Shown here: piece after piece, positions 14,028 through 21,631 of the stretch
Layout of the letters: each line of letters starts with the position of its first letter
Numbering within the stretch: the stretch's first letter is position 1
Source of the DNA: DSFO01 sp041640715
GTDB lineage: Archaea; Thermoproteota; Thermoprotei; Gearchaeales; Gearchaeaceae
Direction of reading: 5' to 3'
NCBI GenBank assembly: GCA_041640715.1
Contig: JBEPZU010000014.1
Span: 1-22,738, forward strand
Length of the DNA stretch: 22,738 bases
Program-made: the position numbers and the translations under genes
The notes under the pieces: model-generated
Databases searched by the model: none
The model's input: the letters and a program-made list of their open reading frames with translations, nothing else
Told to the model about the DNA's origin: nothing

Positions 14028-14630
14028 TTAACCAAAGCTTCTTTTTATTTCAAGCCAAGGCTTTAGACATATTTCTTCCCATATTCTCCTAACTTTTTCA
14101 TGATCAAAATCGCCGATTTCGAGCAAATTCACCTCACCTGAGTCTTTCTTCAAAGCTAGGAAATCGTCTTCATATCCACAGGTCCCCATTCTCAACATCT
14201 CCATTTTCTCTCGACCGATAAGCTTTGCTATGTCTTTCCAAGCATATAGCTTGTATGCCATTGAATTGAATATCCTCACTGCCGGCTTATTATCTTCTTT
14301 GAGGGTTGCTGCGAAGTAATCAACATCCGTCATCGACAAAGCTTCTTCTGCAGAAGCCAATAAAACCCTACCAAAAGATCGTTTTCTATACTTGGGAAGA
14401 ATTGCCATGTAATAAATTACTCCCAATCGACAAGGACCAATATCTATGCTGTATACTACTGATTGTCCTATCAGCTCTTTGGAATAATACAAGTCTATCA
14501 CCTTTCCTCCTATCTTCTCAACCATGCTGGCGAAGAAGGTATGAAATCCTCCCATCACTTCTCTTATGATAGACAAAGAGGAGAAATCTTCATGAATGAT
14601 CGCGATCACATCCTCCTTCAAATAACTCAT
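14028..14630 (-). CDS. GNAT-family acetyltransferase
   Basis: 200 residues, cytoplasmic. The central part has the GNAT acetyl-CoA signature: strand GVIYYMAILPKYRKRSFGRVLL (70-91), where YRKRSFG replaces the usual Q/R-x-x-G-x-G/A, with Ser at the first Gly position. It is followed by helix ASAEEALSM, the VDYFAATLKEDNKPAVRIFNSMAYK block (103-127), whose N-x-x-A-x-x-x-[FY] pattern is typical, and a Trp/Tyr-rich turn. About 70 extra C-terminal residues are not part of the core. Substrate unknown; members modify proteins, amino acids or small amines. Single-gene unit with an upstream TATA-like box. Confidence 0.8.
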   Translation of the reverse strand: MSYLKEDVIAIIHEDFSSLSIIREVMGGFHTFFASMVEKIGGKVIDLYYSKELIGQSVVYSIDIGPCRLGVIYYMAILPKYRKRSFGRVLLASAEEALSMTDVDYFAATLKEDNKPAVRIFNSMAYKLYAWKDIAKLIGREKMEMLRMGTCGYEDDFLALKKDSGEVNLLEIGDFDHEKVRRIWEEICLKPWLEIKRSFG

Positions 14631-14660
14631 GGATCAATTCCAATTTTTATTCCTAGAAGA

Positions 14661-14672
14661 TGTATATAAAAT
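14661..14672 (-). promoter_or_regulatory. TATA-like box for the acetyltransferase gene
   Basis: Minus-strand TTTTATATA is centred about 36 bases before the ATG at 14630, predicting a short leader of about ten bases. The surrounding 110-base gap is otherwise AT-rich and includes T-rich sequence after the DUF1641 stop. Confidence 0.4.
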
Positions 14673-14740
14673 TTAAAGATTATTTTTTAATAAAATTTAA
14701 GAAAATAAAAATTGAAATTTATATAATTTCTGTAACGATT

Positions 14741-15160
14741 TCAAGGAGAAGTCATTTCCTTAACTCCCTTGTATAGATGAGGAGCCATGTTCTTGACCAG
14801 TTCTATCATTATTCCCAAAGCTTCCTTTGTTTCCTTATCTCTCAACAAAGAGAATATCGAGAACTTAGGAGGTTTATCCATAGCAGCTAGCTTTTCAAAA
14901 GATTTACTAAGAGCTTCGATTCCGCTTACCATCGCAGCGCCTAATACATTTGGATTTGCTCTTTCGATCGCATAGGATATCGCAAGTAAAGGAGCCAACG
15001 ATTTGAAGAAAGTTAAATCGGTCATCAAATCTGGTAACTTCTCAACTAGGTATAATACTGGCTTAAGCGTTACTGTTAGCTCGTCTATTTTCTCCCTCAA
15101 TTCTCTTACTTCTTTTAATAACTCTTCGTATTCCTCCCTAGAAATAGTTTGCTTGCTCAT
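14741..15160 (-). CDS. DUF1641 protein, partner of the SQR-like flavoprotein
   Basis: 139 residues, all-helical. Residues about 6-28 (SREEYEELLKEVRELREKI) form a short coiled coil. The rest is the DUF1641 region, with a VLYLVEKLPDLMTDL segment and the conserved end block with LGIMIELVKNMAPHL. DUF1641 proteins occur next to sulfide:quinone oxidoreductases or formate dehydrogenases in many prokaryotes; their role is unknown, possibly membrane or complex assembly. The start lies nine bases after the flavoprotein stop, with a strong GAGGTGAT Shine-Dalgarno site before the ATG, so the two are co-translated from one mRNA. Confidence 0.85.
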   Translation of the reverse strand: MSKQTISREEYEELLKEVRELREKIDELTVTLKPVLYLVEKLPDLMTDLTFFKSLAPLLAISYAIERANPNVLGAAMVSGIEALSKSFEKLAAMDKPPKFSIFSLLRDKETKEALGIMIELVKNMAPHLYKGVKEMTSP

Positions 15161-15169
15161 TTTATCACC

Positions 15170-16339
15170 TCAACTTGGTACATAGCCCAATAACCATGAA
15201 AAGTACTGCTTTTCGAAGACTTCTTTGAATGTCCTAGCAAAGCTCGTTGGAGGTAAGAACATACAATCAGGATACTGTGCTTTTTTTAGCACCACATTTG
15301 TGAAGTCGCAAGCAGCAGCCATACCAAAGCCTCCTACGTCCATTACACACGTACCGACGACTTTGAAGTCAGAAGTAATATATGTTCCTTTGATGTCCGA
15401 GATTATCGATGCAACTACATATTTGAGATATGAGTGAACGATTACTCCGGCCATGCCTAGATTAAGGGTAGGGGCTACTATATCTCCTACTGCATAAACA
15501 TCGTCATACTTTGTTTTCATCGTAGGAGGATTCACCTTAGCCCATCCAGTAGAAGCATCTGCTATTTCAGATTCAGCTACAGCTTTAGGCGGTAAATGCG
15601 GAGGTATTGTTATCAAAATATCGTATTTTATTTTCTCTCCTTTAGTCGTAATTACATTTTTCGTTTCGCTATCTATTCTGTCTACGGCTGGATTGTTTCC
15701 TACACCTATCCAGTTAACTTTCCTTTGCTGCATCATACCTTCCATCATCTTAGCTGCAAGAGGGCCAAAGTTCTCGAAAGGTCTCTTGAAAGGATGAACT
15801 AATGTAATATCTATCTCTTGCCTAAGACCAACTCCACTGTAGTAGAAATCCAATAGGAAAGCCACTTCCCAAGGAGCTGGAGGACATCTATAGGGCGTGC
15901 TATGGACAGCTACTACTATCTTACCTTTTTTGAAACCCTTGATGTTTTTCCTCAATTCTAAAGCAGCATCTGCTTCCCATGGATGAATCACAGGCCCTCC
16001 TTTAACTAAATCAGGTCTAGTTTCAGCGCCCAGAGATATTATGAGGTAATCATAATTGAACCTACCGGCACTAGTTTCAACAATCCTTTCGGAGGGCTTT
16101 ATGCTTTTAACCTCTGCTTTGACGAATCTAACTCCTTTCCTTTCTAGCAGATTTAATGGCGCTGAAATTTGCTCATATTCTCTATAACCCATCATTAAGT
16201 ATAGATAAGAAGGCCTTAATTCTGTCCTATCTTTCTTATCGATCACCGTTATTTCAGCTTCATTGAGCAGGCTTTCTTTTAGGTGTTTGGCACTAATAAG
16301 GCCTCCTGTTCCGCCTCCTAAAATAACTATCCTTTTCAT
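15170..16339 (-). CDS. Sulfide:quinone oxidoreductase-like FAD protein
   Basis: 389 residues counted from ATG 16339; a TTG codon directly before it is disregarded because the TATA box sits 25 bases from the ATG. This is a membrane-associated flavoprotein of the SQR/FCSD/NDH-2 superfamily: N-terminal Rossmann GGGTGG (8-13), VIDKK acidic strand end (about 32-36), ISLGAETRPD, and the second FAD motif YAVGDIVAPT (282-291). Cysteines: C152 in YRCPPAPWE, matching the CxGAxYE-type redox Cys of SQR (C178 in Acidianus SQR); C331 in TCVMDVGGFG, matching C350; plus C344 and C359. The third canonical SQR cysteine (C129) has no counterpart. The C-terminus, with FKEVFEKQYFSWLLGY, could dip into the membrane. 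Likely oxidises sulfide to polysulfide or persulfide with quinone as acceptor; a related substrate is possible. Confidence 0.82.
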   Translation of the reverse strand: MKRIVILGGGTGGLISAKHLKESLLNEAEITVIDKKDRTELRPSYLYLMMGYREYEQISAPLNLLERKGVRFVKAEVKSIKPSERIVETSAGRFNYDYLIISLGAETRPDLVKGGPVIHPWEADAALELRKNIKGFKKGKIVVAVHSTPYRCPPAPWEVAFLLDFYYSGVGLRQEIDITLVHPFKRPFENFGPLAAKMMEGMMQQRKVNWIGVGNNPAVDRIDSETKNVITTKGEKIKYDILITIPPHLPPKAVAESEIADASTGWAKVNPPTMKTKYDDVYAVGDIVAPTLNLGMAGVIVHSYLKYVVASIISDIKGTYITSDFKVVGTCVMDVGGFGMAAACDFTNVVLKKAQYPDCMFLPPTSFARTFKEVFEKQYFSWLLGYVPS

Positions 16340-16360
16340 CAAATTAAATTAATTTATCTG

Positions 16361-16368
16361 TTTAAAAA
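16361..16368 (-). promoter_or_regulatory. TATA box of the SQR-DUF1641 operon
   Basis: Minus-strand TTTTTAAA matches the crenarchaeal TATA consensus closely and is centred 25 bases before ATG 16339, with an A-tract upstream as possible BRE. Confidence 0.58.
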
Positions 16369-16397
16369 TTTTTGTATTCAAACTTATAAATATATAA

Positions 16398-17237
16398 TCA
16401 ATTATTTATAAGATTATTTAAAATTTTGATATTTTCTTCTCCTCTTTCTATTTCCAAATCGCTTCTAGAAGAATATTCAAGGAAGGATTCAGGATAAAGT
16501 TTTATGTTTTTAAGGAATAGCATTTTGCTTAGCACAAACCAAGCTAAGGATGCTCTTTCTCCTGATGCGCAATATGTCACGATTTCCTTATCGATGCTGG
16601 TTAGCTTAGATAGTTTCTCTAAAGCTTCTCTGTTCCCTTGAAAGGCTTGGAGGAATAGTTCAGGTTTTGCTAATATAGATTTAGGTATTCTCCCAGCTCT
16701 AGAAGTAGTTTGTATTTTTCCCGTATGTTCCTCATACATCCTAACATCTAAGAGCAAAGCATCAAATTCATTCTTAATTATCTTTATCACTTCTTCTATC
16801 GATGCTCTTATCTCTTCCTTAACCTTGGGTATGTATTCCTTAGGGATCGGCTTAACGATGCCTTTTTCTAAAGGCAAACTCTTTGATTCCCATGCTTCCA
16901 TCCCTCCTTTTAGCATGTATATTTCTTCTTGACCTACGTATTCTAAGTACCAATAAGCATAGGAAGCTACGGTAATATAGTCGTTATCATATGCTATCAA
17001 TACTTTGTCTTCCCTTGAAATCCCATTCTTTCCTAGAATCTTAGCGATCTCACCAGCTTCCTTTGGTTTAGAAGGTTTACCCTTTTCATGCTCTGTGAAA
17101 TCCCAAACATATATCCATATAGCGCCAGGTATGTGGGCTCTTACGTATTTAGAAAAATGCCTTATATCTATGACTATTAGTTCTTTTGCTTCTATTCTCT
17201 TAAGCGCTTCTTCAGCATTTAAAAATGATTCTCTCAC
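16398..17237 (-). CDS. Two-domain thiosulfate sulfurtransferase (rhodanese)
   Basis: 279 residues with tandem rhodanese domains, near the usual ~280. The N-terminal domain (about 6-122) keeps the fold signatures IDIRHFSKYVRAHIPGA and MLKGGMEAW but has Asp-Asn-Asp instead of the active-site Cys, so it is the usual inactive copy. The C-terminal domain (about 143-275) has LLLDVRMYEEHTG, GRIP and the catalytic loop YCASGERA with C223. It moves sulfane sulfur from thiosulfate or persulfide to a thiol acceptor in the cytoplasm. GTG start overlapping the MetE-like gene stop by four bases (GTGA), third gene of the OsmC-MetE-rhodanese unit. The SQR operon just downstream is also a sulfur gene set but has its own promoter. 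Confidence 0.88.
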   Translation of the reverse strand: MRESFLNAEEALKRIEAKELIVIDIRHFSKYVRAHIPGAIWIYVWDFTEHEKGKPSKPKEAGEIAKILGKNGISREDKVLIAYDNDYITVASYAYWYLEYVGQEEIYMLKGGMEAWESKSLPLEKGIVKPIPKEYIPKVKEEIRASIEEVIKIIKNEFDALLLDVRMYEEHTGKIQTTSRAGRIPKSILAKPELFLQAFQGNREALEKLSKLTSIDKEIVTYCASGERASLAWFVLSKMLFLKNIKLYPESFLEYSSRSDLEIERGEENIKILNNLINN

Positions 17238-18406
17238 TTCTCTCCATAGCTCTTCCTCAATTCTTCGACTGCTTTCCTTATCGAGACTAGTTTATTGAAA
17301 GCTATCCTCGGAGTGTTTACAGGCGCTTCAGCGAAAGTCCCGAAACCACAATCTGGATTTAAATATATTTTCTTGGCATCCATGAATCTCAACAATTTTT
17401 CAACCTTAGATATTATTTCAGAAGGCTTTTCTATCACATCCGTTCTAGGATTGACCACTCCATAACCTAGTTCTTTTTCTCCTATGTAATCCCTTAATGC
17501 ATCTACGTCTCCTGCTCTAGGCGTTGCGAACTCTAGGACTAGCTGATTGACCTTTGTCTCAGCCAAATAAGGCATTAAAGGAACGTAATCTCCTTTGAGC
17601 AAAGCCTCTTCTTTCCTACTCCAGTTACCCCTGCAAATATGTATTCCTGTCTTTATCCCTGAAATCCCCTTTACAGTTTCGTTTATCAACTCAACGGCGA
17701 ACTCTAATTCCTCCTTTGGATTTTGCCTACTGAATAGGGCAGCGCACATGAAGGTTTGTTGAACTTGGTCTCCGTAAACTACTTCAGTTAACACGGGTTC
17801 ATCTAGCTGAACGAAAAACACCCCTAGATCTCTCAATGCTATTATTTCTTCTCTGAGCAATCTAGCATATTCATGACCCAGTTCTTCTCTAGATGAATAA
17901 TGCCTATCGCTTATTCCAGGAACCCAGCTTGCCCTTGTTAACAAGTAAGGTCCAGGAAGAGGTATTTTGATCAATTTTTTAGTATGTTCTTTGAGGAAGT
18001 TCGCTTCATCCTTAGCTATTCCCTTTTCACCTACTTCAAGTCTAGATATCACTACCGGATTCCTTATAGAATATGCTGGAACGTCTAAATTTCTCAATAA
18101 AGCTTCGAACCTAGTTTTGTCAGGCACAAGATCTACGATCTCAGCTACAGTCCTTAGCTCTATTCCTTTTATTTTATCAACTACGAACGAATAGAAATTA
18201 TCTCTTCTTTGCTCTCCATCGCTTAATATTTCTACTCCTGCATCTTCTTGATACTTAACAGCTAATAAAACAGCCTCATCAGCTATCGCATTAAAGTCTT
18301 CTTGGGAAATCCTTTTTTCTCTCTTAAGCTTTAAAGCTTCGAGGAGCCATTTGGGTCTAGGCCAGCTTCCTACAACTGTGATGGGGAATAGATTTATCTC
18401 GTTCAT
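17234..18406 (-). CDS. Core-MetE family (cobalamin-independent methionine synthase II-like) zinc methyltransferase
   Basis: 390 residues, corresponding to the C-terminal catalytic half of classical MetE (about 750), a TIM-barrel enzyme that activates a thiol with zinc. All four zinc ligands are visible: H256-x-C258 in GIHICRGN, E292 in LVLEFATPR, and C353 in LNPDCGFG. Other marks are VVGSWPRP (11-18), LSDGEQRRDNF (61-71) and QLDEPVL (200-206). The HxCRGN form is that of the YxjG/YxjH-type branch rather than full-length MetE. The reaction is probably methyl transfer to homocysteine, but the methyl donor is uncertain and other thiol alkyl transfers are possible. ATGA overlap with the OsmC-like gene and GTGA with the rhodanese gene show a tightly coupled operon. 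Confidence 0.86.
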   Translation of the reverse strand: MNEINLFPITVVGSWPRPKWLLEALKLKREKRISQEDFNAIADEAVLLAVKYQEDAGVEILSDGEQRRDNFYSFVVDKIKGIELRTVAEIVDLVPDKTRFEALLRNLDVPAYSIRNPVVISRLEVGEKGIAKDEANFLKEHTKKLIKIPLPGPYLLTRASWVPGISDRHYSSREELGHEYARLLREEIIALRDLGVFFVQLDEPVLTEVVYGDQVQQTFMCAALFSRQNPKEELEFAVELINETVKGISGIKTGIHICRGNWSRKEEALLKGDYVPLMPYLAETKVNQLVLEFATPRAGDVDALRDYIGEKELGYGVVNPRTDVIEKPSEIISKVEKLLRFMDAKKIYLNPDCGFGTFAEAPVNTPRIAFNKLVSIRKAVEELRKSYGEK

Positions 18407-18933
18407 CTTACAATTCTTACTTCTGGAATTATATCAACGTTCCTTTGCAATGTATTCCCTACAGGAGATGTTCTAACAGTTTCCTTCCAAATTTCATATA
18501 TGGTTCCCTCATCCGCATCTGCATCTACATAAGCTTTGGCTATTATTCTTTTATAGCCTGGATGTCCTTGATCAGAGAGATCGAGGAATACTAGTATGTT
18601 GTCTATTTCACCTTCAAGGGCTATCTCCAAATTCCTTATTTTTATGCCTTTTTTAGTAGCGTTGAATACAAACCCAACTCCAAGGCATGCTCCAAGAGCT
18701 GATAGGACGTATTCAACAGGGTTTGGGCTTTTGTCCTCTCCTCCGAGTTCTGAAACCTCTGATATTAAGAAAGTATGGTTTCTAACGTAAGCTTTGAAAT
18801 CAAACCCTGCACCAGACCATCTAATTCTTGTATACCATTTATTCAGCTTTGAAATCAGCTCTCTATTCTCTTCAGCTTGCTTTAATAATTCACTCAATTT
18901 TTCTACGTCTATTCCGTTTATAATTTCTCCCAT
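18403..18933 (-). CDS. OsmC/Ohr-family protein with only one of the two cysteines
   Basis: 176 residues, longer than the usual ~140 because of an N-terminal helical extension (about 9-31). The OsmC core follows: SPNPVEYVLSALGACLGVGFVFNATKKGIKI (69-99) with the first, peroxidatic-type Cys at C83, the central strand with GEIDNI, and the C-terminal T-S-P-V-G-N-T-L block (155-162). In peroxidase members that block is C-P-x-x-x-x-L; here Ser156 replaces the second Cys, so a classical thiol peroxidase cycle is unlikely. A single-Cys form could carry a persulfide or bind a thiol, which fits a first gene before MetE-like and rhodanese genes. The start is supported by a TATA box 24-25 bases upstream. 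Confidence 0.83.
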   Translation of the reverse strand: MGEIINGIDVEKLSELLKQAEENRELISKLNKWYTRIRWSGAGFDFKAYVRNHTFLISEVSELGGEDKSPNPVEYVLSALGACLGVGFVFNATKKGIKIRNLEIALEGEIDNILVFLDLSDQGHPGYKRIIAKAYVDADADEGTIYEIWKETVRTSPVGNTLQRNVDIIPEVRIVR

Positions 18934-18953
18934 AATGTCACGTATCTCATCTA

Positions 18954-18961
18954 CAATAAAT
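18954..18961 (-). promoter_or_regulatory. TATA box of the OsmC-MetE-rhodanese operon
   Basis: Minus-strand ATTTATTG, preceded by AAAAAG as possible BRE, is centred 24-25 bases before ATG 18933. A half-site array begins five bases upstream of it. Confidence 0.52.
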
Positions 18962-18966
18962 CTTTT

Positions 18967-19013
18967 TAGAATTTTTATTCTATATTAGAATCTTATTCTA
19001 TAGCATTCTGAAT
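18967..19013. promoter_or_regulatory. Phased TAGAAT/ATTCTA half-site array, candidate operator
   Basis: Alternating inverted half-sites: TAGAAT 18967-18972, ATTCTA 18977-18982, TAGAAT 18986-18991, ATTCTA 18995-19000, and the dyad ATTCTGAAT 19005-19013. Start-to-start spacings are 10, 9, 9 and 10, about one helical turn. The array adjoins the BRE/TATA of the OsmC operon on its upstream side, the place for an activator or a repressor that blocks TFB/TBP. The regulator is not identified. Confidence 0.5.
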
Positions 19014-19082
19014 ATCAGTATTTAATAATTTCTTTAATTTACTATTATGTATTTCATTATGCTTTAAAATTCAAGATAATGA

Positions 19083-20306
19083 CTAATTCATCAGTTTCTC
19101 TAAATTGTTTTTGACGGCATCGATGAATTCCTCAGTATTAACTATCCTATTTATCGGAGGCTCTGAAACCCTAGCTACATCCTGGGTCATTATTCTATCA
19201 TCTTCTATCGTAATTTTAACCGCATTTTCGAGCTTGCTAGCGAATATCACTAATTCTTTGTTATCATCCAGTTCTCCTCTTTTCTTGAGAGCCCTAGACC
19301 AAGCGAATATTATTGCTGTTGAATTCGTAGAAGTGCTTTCTCCTTTGAGATACTTATAGTAATGTCTTTGAACAGTTCCATGTGCTGCTTCAGACATGTA
19401 ATAACCTTTTGGCGAGAAGAGCTCAGAAGTCATCAATGCAAGGGAGCCTACGAAGGCACTCGCTACGAAATCTGAGAATACGTCTCCATCGAAGTTTTTG
19501 CAGGCCCATACAAAGCCTCCTTCGGAACGAACAACCCTAGCTATTGCGTCATCTATTAGATAATAATTGTAATTCAAACCTGCCCTTTGGAATTCTTCCT
19601 TGAATTCTTCTTCGAATATTCTATTGAAAATTTCCTTGAATCTTGCATCGTATACTTTTGATATCGTATCCTTAGCTGCAAACCATAGATCTAACTTATT
19701 CTCTAAAGCATACCTGAATGAAGCTCTTGCAAAGCTCTCTATCGAGCTATCTAAGTTATAGATTCCTTGCAAAACTCCTGGTCCGTCTAAGCTTGGGAAC
19801 TTAGCTCTAATTTCTTCTCCATTATCAGCTTTGAATACCAACTCAGCTTCTCCTGCTCTGTTAAATCTAATGCCTATTCCATCATATATATCTCCAAATG
19901 CGTGTCTTGCGATCACGATTGGTTTCTTCCAAAATCTAACCGCAGGTCTTATGTTGCTTAAAATTATAGGAGCTCTGAATATCGTTCCATCTAGAATTTT
20001 CCTTATTGTTGCATTTGGACTTGGCCATTCTTTCTTCAAGTTATATTCCTTGACTCTTTCAGCATTTGGAGTTATCGTTGCACACTTAACTCCTACGCCC
20101 CAATTCATTATGGCTTCAGCGGCCTTCAAAGTTATTTGATCATTCGTCTCATCTCTCTTCTTTACATGCAAATCATAATACTCCGTCTTCAAGTCTATAT
20201 AAGGCAATATCAGTTTTTCCTTGACCCATTTCCATATTATTCGAGCCATTTCATCGCCGTCTATTTCAACGATAGGCCTATCCACCTTTATTTTATCTTT
20301 GGTCAT
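19083..20306 (-). CDS. icd: NADP-dependent isocitrate dehydrogenase, eukaryote-like type II
   Basis: 407 residues from ATG 20306; a TTG two codons earlier (20312) is an alternative, as the TATA-like element fits either. It converts isocitrate to 2-oxoglutarate with CO2 release. The sequence follows human IDH1 rather than the E. coli type: VEIDGDEMARIIW (13-25), ATITPNAERV, WPSPNATIRKILDGTIFR (94-111, substrate-binding S96, N98, R102, R111), RHAFGDIY (134-141, R134 and Y141), catalytic K212 in AKDTIS, metal-binding Asp in FVWACKNFDGDVFSD (265-279), and HGTVQRHYY (309-317) with the R-H pair that selects NADP. Length equals the family norm. Sulfolobus and Aeropyrum enzymes are type I, so this version is unusual for an archaeon. 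Single-gene unit. Confidence 0.93.
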   Translation of the reverse strand: MTKDKIKVDRPIVEIDGDEMARIIWKWVKEKLILPYIDLKTEYYDLHVKKRDETNDQITLKAAEAIMNWGVGVKCATITPNAERVKEYNLKKEWPSPNATIRKILDGTIFRAPIILSNIRPAVRFWKKPIVIARHAFGDIYDGIGIRFNRAGEAELVFKADNGEEIRAKFPSLDGPGVLQGIYNLDSSIESFARASFRYALENKLDLWFAAKDTISKVYDARFKEIFNRIFEEEFKEEFQRAGLNYNYYLIDDAIARVVRSEGGFVWACKNFDGDVFSDFVASAFVGSLALMTSELFSPKGYYMSEAAHGTVQRHYYKYLKGESTSTNSTAIIFAWSRALKKRGELDDNKELVIFASKLENAVKITIEDDRIMTQDVARVSEPPINRIVNTEEFIDAVKNNLEKLMN

Positions 20307-20329
20307 GCTCAACTATACATATCGTTCTC

Positions 20330-20342
20330 GTTTATTATTTTA
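20330..20342 (-). promoter_or_regulatory. TATA-like region of the isocitrate dehydrogenase gene
   Basis: Minus-strand AAATAATAAAC lies 24-36 bases before ATG 20306 (18-30 before TTG 20312). The element is less well defined than others in the window, so it does not settle the start. Confidence 0.35.
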
Positions 20343-20420
20343 TTATCTTCAATTCGAGTTTTCTTGTTTATGATTTATTCCCTTATTATGGCTATTTTAG
20401 TTATGTTTTGCAATACTTCT

Positions 20421-20450
20421 AAAAAACAATTAAGCTTTACTTTTAAAAAA
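20421..20450 (-). terminator. T-run terminators of the five-gene membrane operon
   Basis: Two runs of six Ts on the minus strand (A6 at 20445-20450 and at 20421-20426 on the plus strand) lie 22-51 bases after the stop of the last gene at 20472, in the form of archaeal T-run termination signals. Confidence 0.45.
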
Positions 20451-20471
20451 TTCTTCTATAAACGCAAATGG

Positions 20472-20957
20472 TCATCCTAATATTTCTGAGATGATTTCCC
20501 TCATCGTCGTTCCAGTCAATGGCACAGGGGGTCTTCTTACTGTTTTTTGCGCCGAAGTTATGAAATAAGAGTAAAACGCTGAGAGAATCATAGGTACCGT
20601 CACTCCAGCAAAAAGAGCGACAATTAAAACGCTTACATCAAGCGTAAAGGAAACAGTGAAACCGAGAATCTCCCAGGCATAGGAGAGTATACCTACGTTG
20701 AGAGCGATAACAGTGTTTAAGAAAGCGTAAATATAAGCTAAAGCGATGAGAATGGGTGAGATTATGTACATTCTTAAGGCAGAGGCGGCTATACATATTA
20801 GTGTGATGTAAATAAAGACGGTGCTTACCACGGGGGGTTTAACTAAAATCATCGCAGGTATAAGGATTAGAACAACATATGCCAATATACCTTTAACGAT
20901 TCCTTCTAATAAAGTAACTAATAAGTATGCTTTTATTACATTTATTGTCTTACCCAC
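20472..20957 (-). CDS. Four-helix membrane protein of unknown function
   Basis: 161 residues, not recognised. Four hydrophobic segments at about 18-39, 43-60, 64-88 and 98-130, then a basic TVRRPPVP loop and a short C-terminal helix (MREIISEIL) that should lie in the cytoplasm. GTG start, overlapping the upstream gene by eight bases, with a GAGGTG Shine-Dalgarno site seven bases ahead. It is the last gene of the operon that starts at 22629. With its multiple helices it could be the membrane core of a complex whose other parts are the small proteins upstream; this is inference. Confidence 0.65.
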   Translation of the reverse strand: MGKTINVIKAYLLVTLLEGIVKGILAYVVLILIPAMILVKPPVVSTVFIYITLICIAASALRMYIISPILIALAYIYAFLNTVIALNVGILSYAWEILGFTVSFTLDVSVLIVALFAGVTVPMILSAFYSYFITSAQKTVRRPPVPLTGTTMREIISEILG

Positions 20958-21339
20958 TTCTTTTCACCTCGAAAGATAATTCATATAAATTGCCAACCTT
21001 AGCGGATACTTTTAAATAAACATCTACTGGAAATGTCGTAGGAGTCTTCAAAGGAATTGTTATGTTTATAACATCTCCTCTTTTGAATTTGTCTATAATA
21101 CCAGTCTTAGTGTAAATATTCCCGAGCAAATCTTTTATCGTTGCATTGTATTTTATATCTTTCAGATAGCTCAGTCCTTCATGATAAAGGCTTAATATTA
21201 TTTCAGTATTAGTCTTAGTGATTTTGAAATATATATTCCCATTTGCTAAGTCTTGTAAAAAAAGGGTAAGAGGTGTCGTAACTAGAATTAAGAGTGCAAT
21301 ACTTACTAATGCAATTAAAGTTTCATGTCTTACACTCAT
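20950..21339 (-). CDS. Membrane-anchored protein with small exported beta domain
   Basis: 129 residues, not recognised. One N-terminal helix (about 8-28) is followed by a beta-rich domain of ~95 residues with alternating hydrophobic strands (IYFKITKTNTEIILSLYH, VDVYLKVSAKV) and sequons NAT and NIT, so the domain probably faces outside. It looks like a small Ig-like or pilin-like ectodomain, but there is no prepilin cleavage motif. ATGA overlap with the upstream gene and an eight-base overlap with the downstream one. Confidence 0.62.
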   Translation of the reverse strand: MSVRHETLIALVSIALLILVTTPLTLFLQDLANGNIYFKITKTNTEIILSLYHEGLSYLKDIKYNATIKDLLGNIYTKTGIIDKFKRGDVINITIPLKTPTTFPVDVYLKVSAKVGNLYELSFEVKRSG

Positions 21340-21608
21340 GCTTTAGTTCCTTTACTCATTTCTAGGCCATATTTAAGCAATAATGAACCAACTGTTATTA
21401 TTATTCCCAAGAATGCTATTTTGACTATCAGAATTAAAAGCTCGTTTGAAATGAATTCGAGTATTGTTGCTATATCAGAGGCTTTACCTAGTGGTGGGTT
21501 ATAAAAAAAATATTCCCTTAAGGCTAGAGTTGCAGAAGCTATCAGTAGAATAAATCCTAAAATTACGAAGAAACTTCCCAATTTAGACCTGGTTTCATAT
21601 GTTTGCAT
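21336..21608 (-). CDS. Two-helix membrane protein, paralogue of its upstream neighbour
   Basis: 90 residues with helices at about 11-29 and 57-79 and a short intervening exported loop. The second helix (KIAFLGIIITVGSLLLKYGLEM) lines up with the same region of the upstream 86-residue protein (DLAFLGVFGAVGLIFFYFGIYM): both read x-x-AFLG-x(4)-VG-x(6)-[YF]G-x-x-M. The two are likely a diverged tandem duplication. Function unknown. It starts 23 bases after the previous stop. Confidence 0.62.
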   Translation of the reverse strand: MQTYETRSKLGSFFVILGFILLIASATLALREYFFYNPPLGKASDIATILEFISNELLILIVKIAFLGIIITVGSLLLKYGLEMSKGTKA

Positions 21609-21631
21609 GAAGAAGAATATTTTTTATATTT

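Noticed and set aside
20136..20480. Plus-strand 114-residue ORF across the isocitrate dehydrogenase start
   Set aside because: It is antisense to conserved coding sequence and to the promoter and terminator region, with a composition like a shadow frame.
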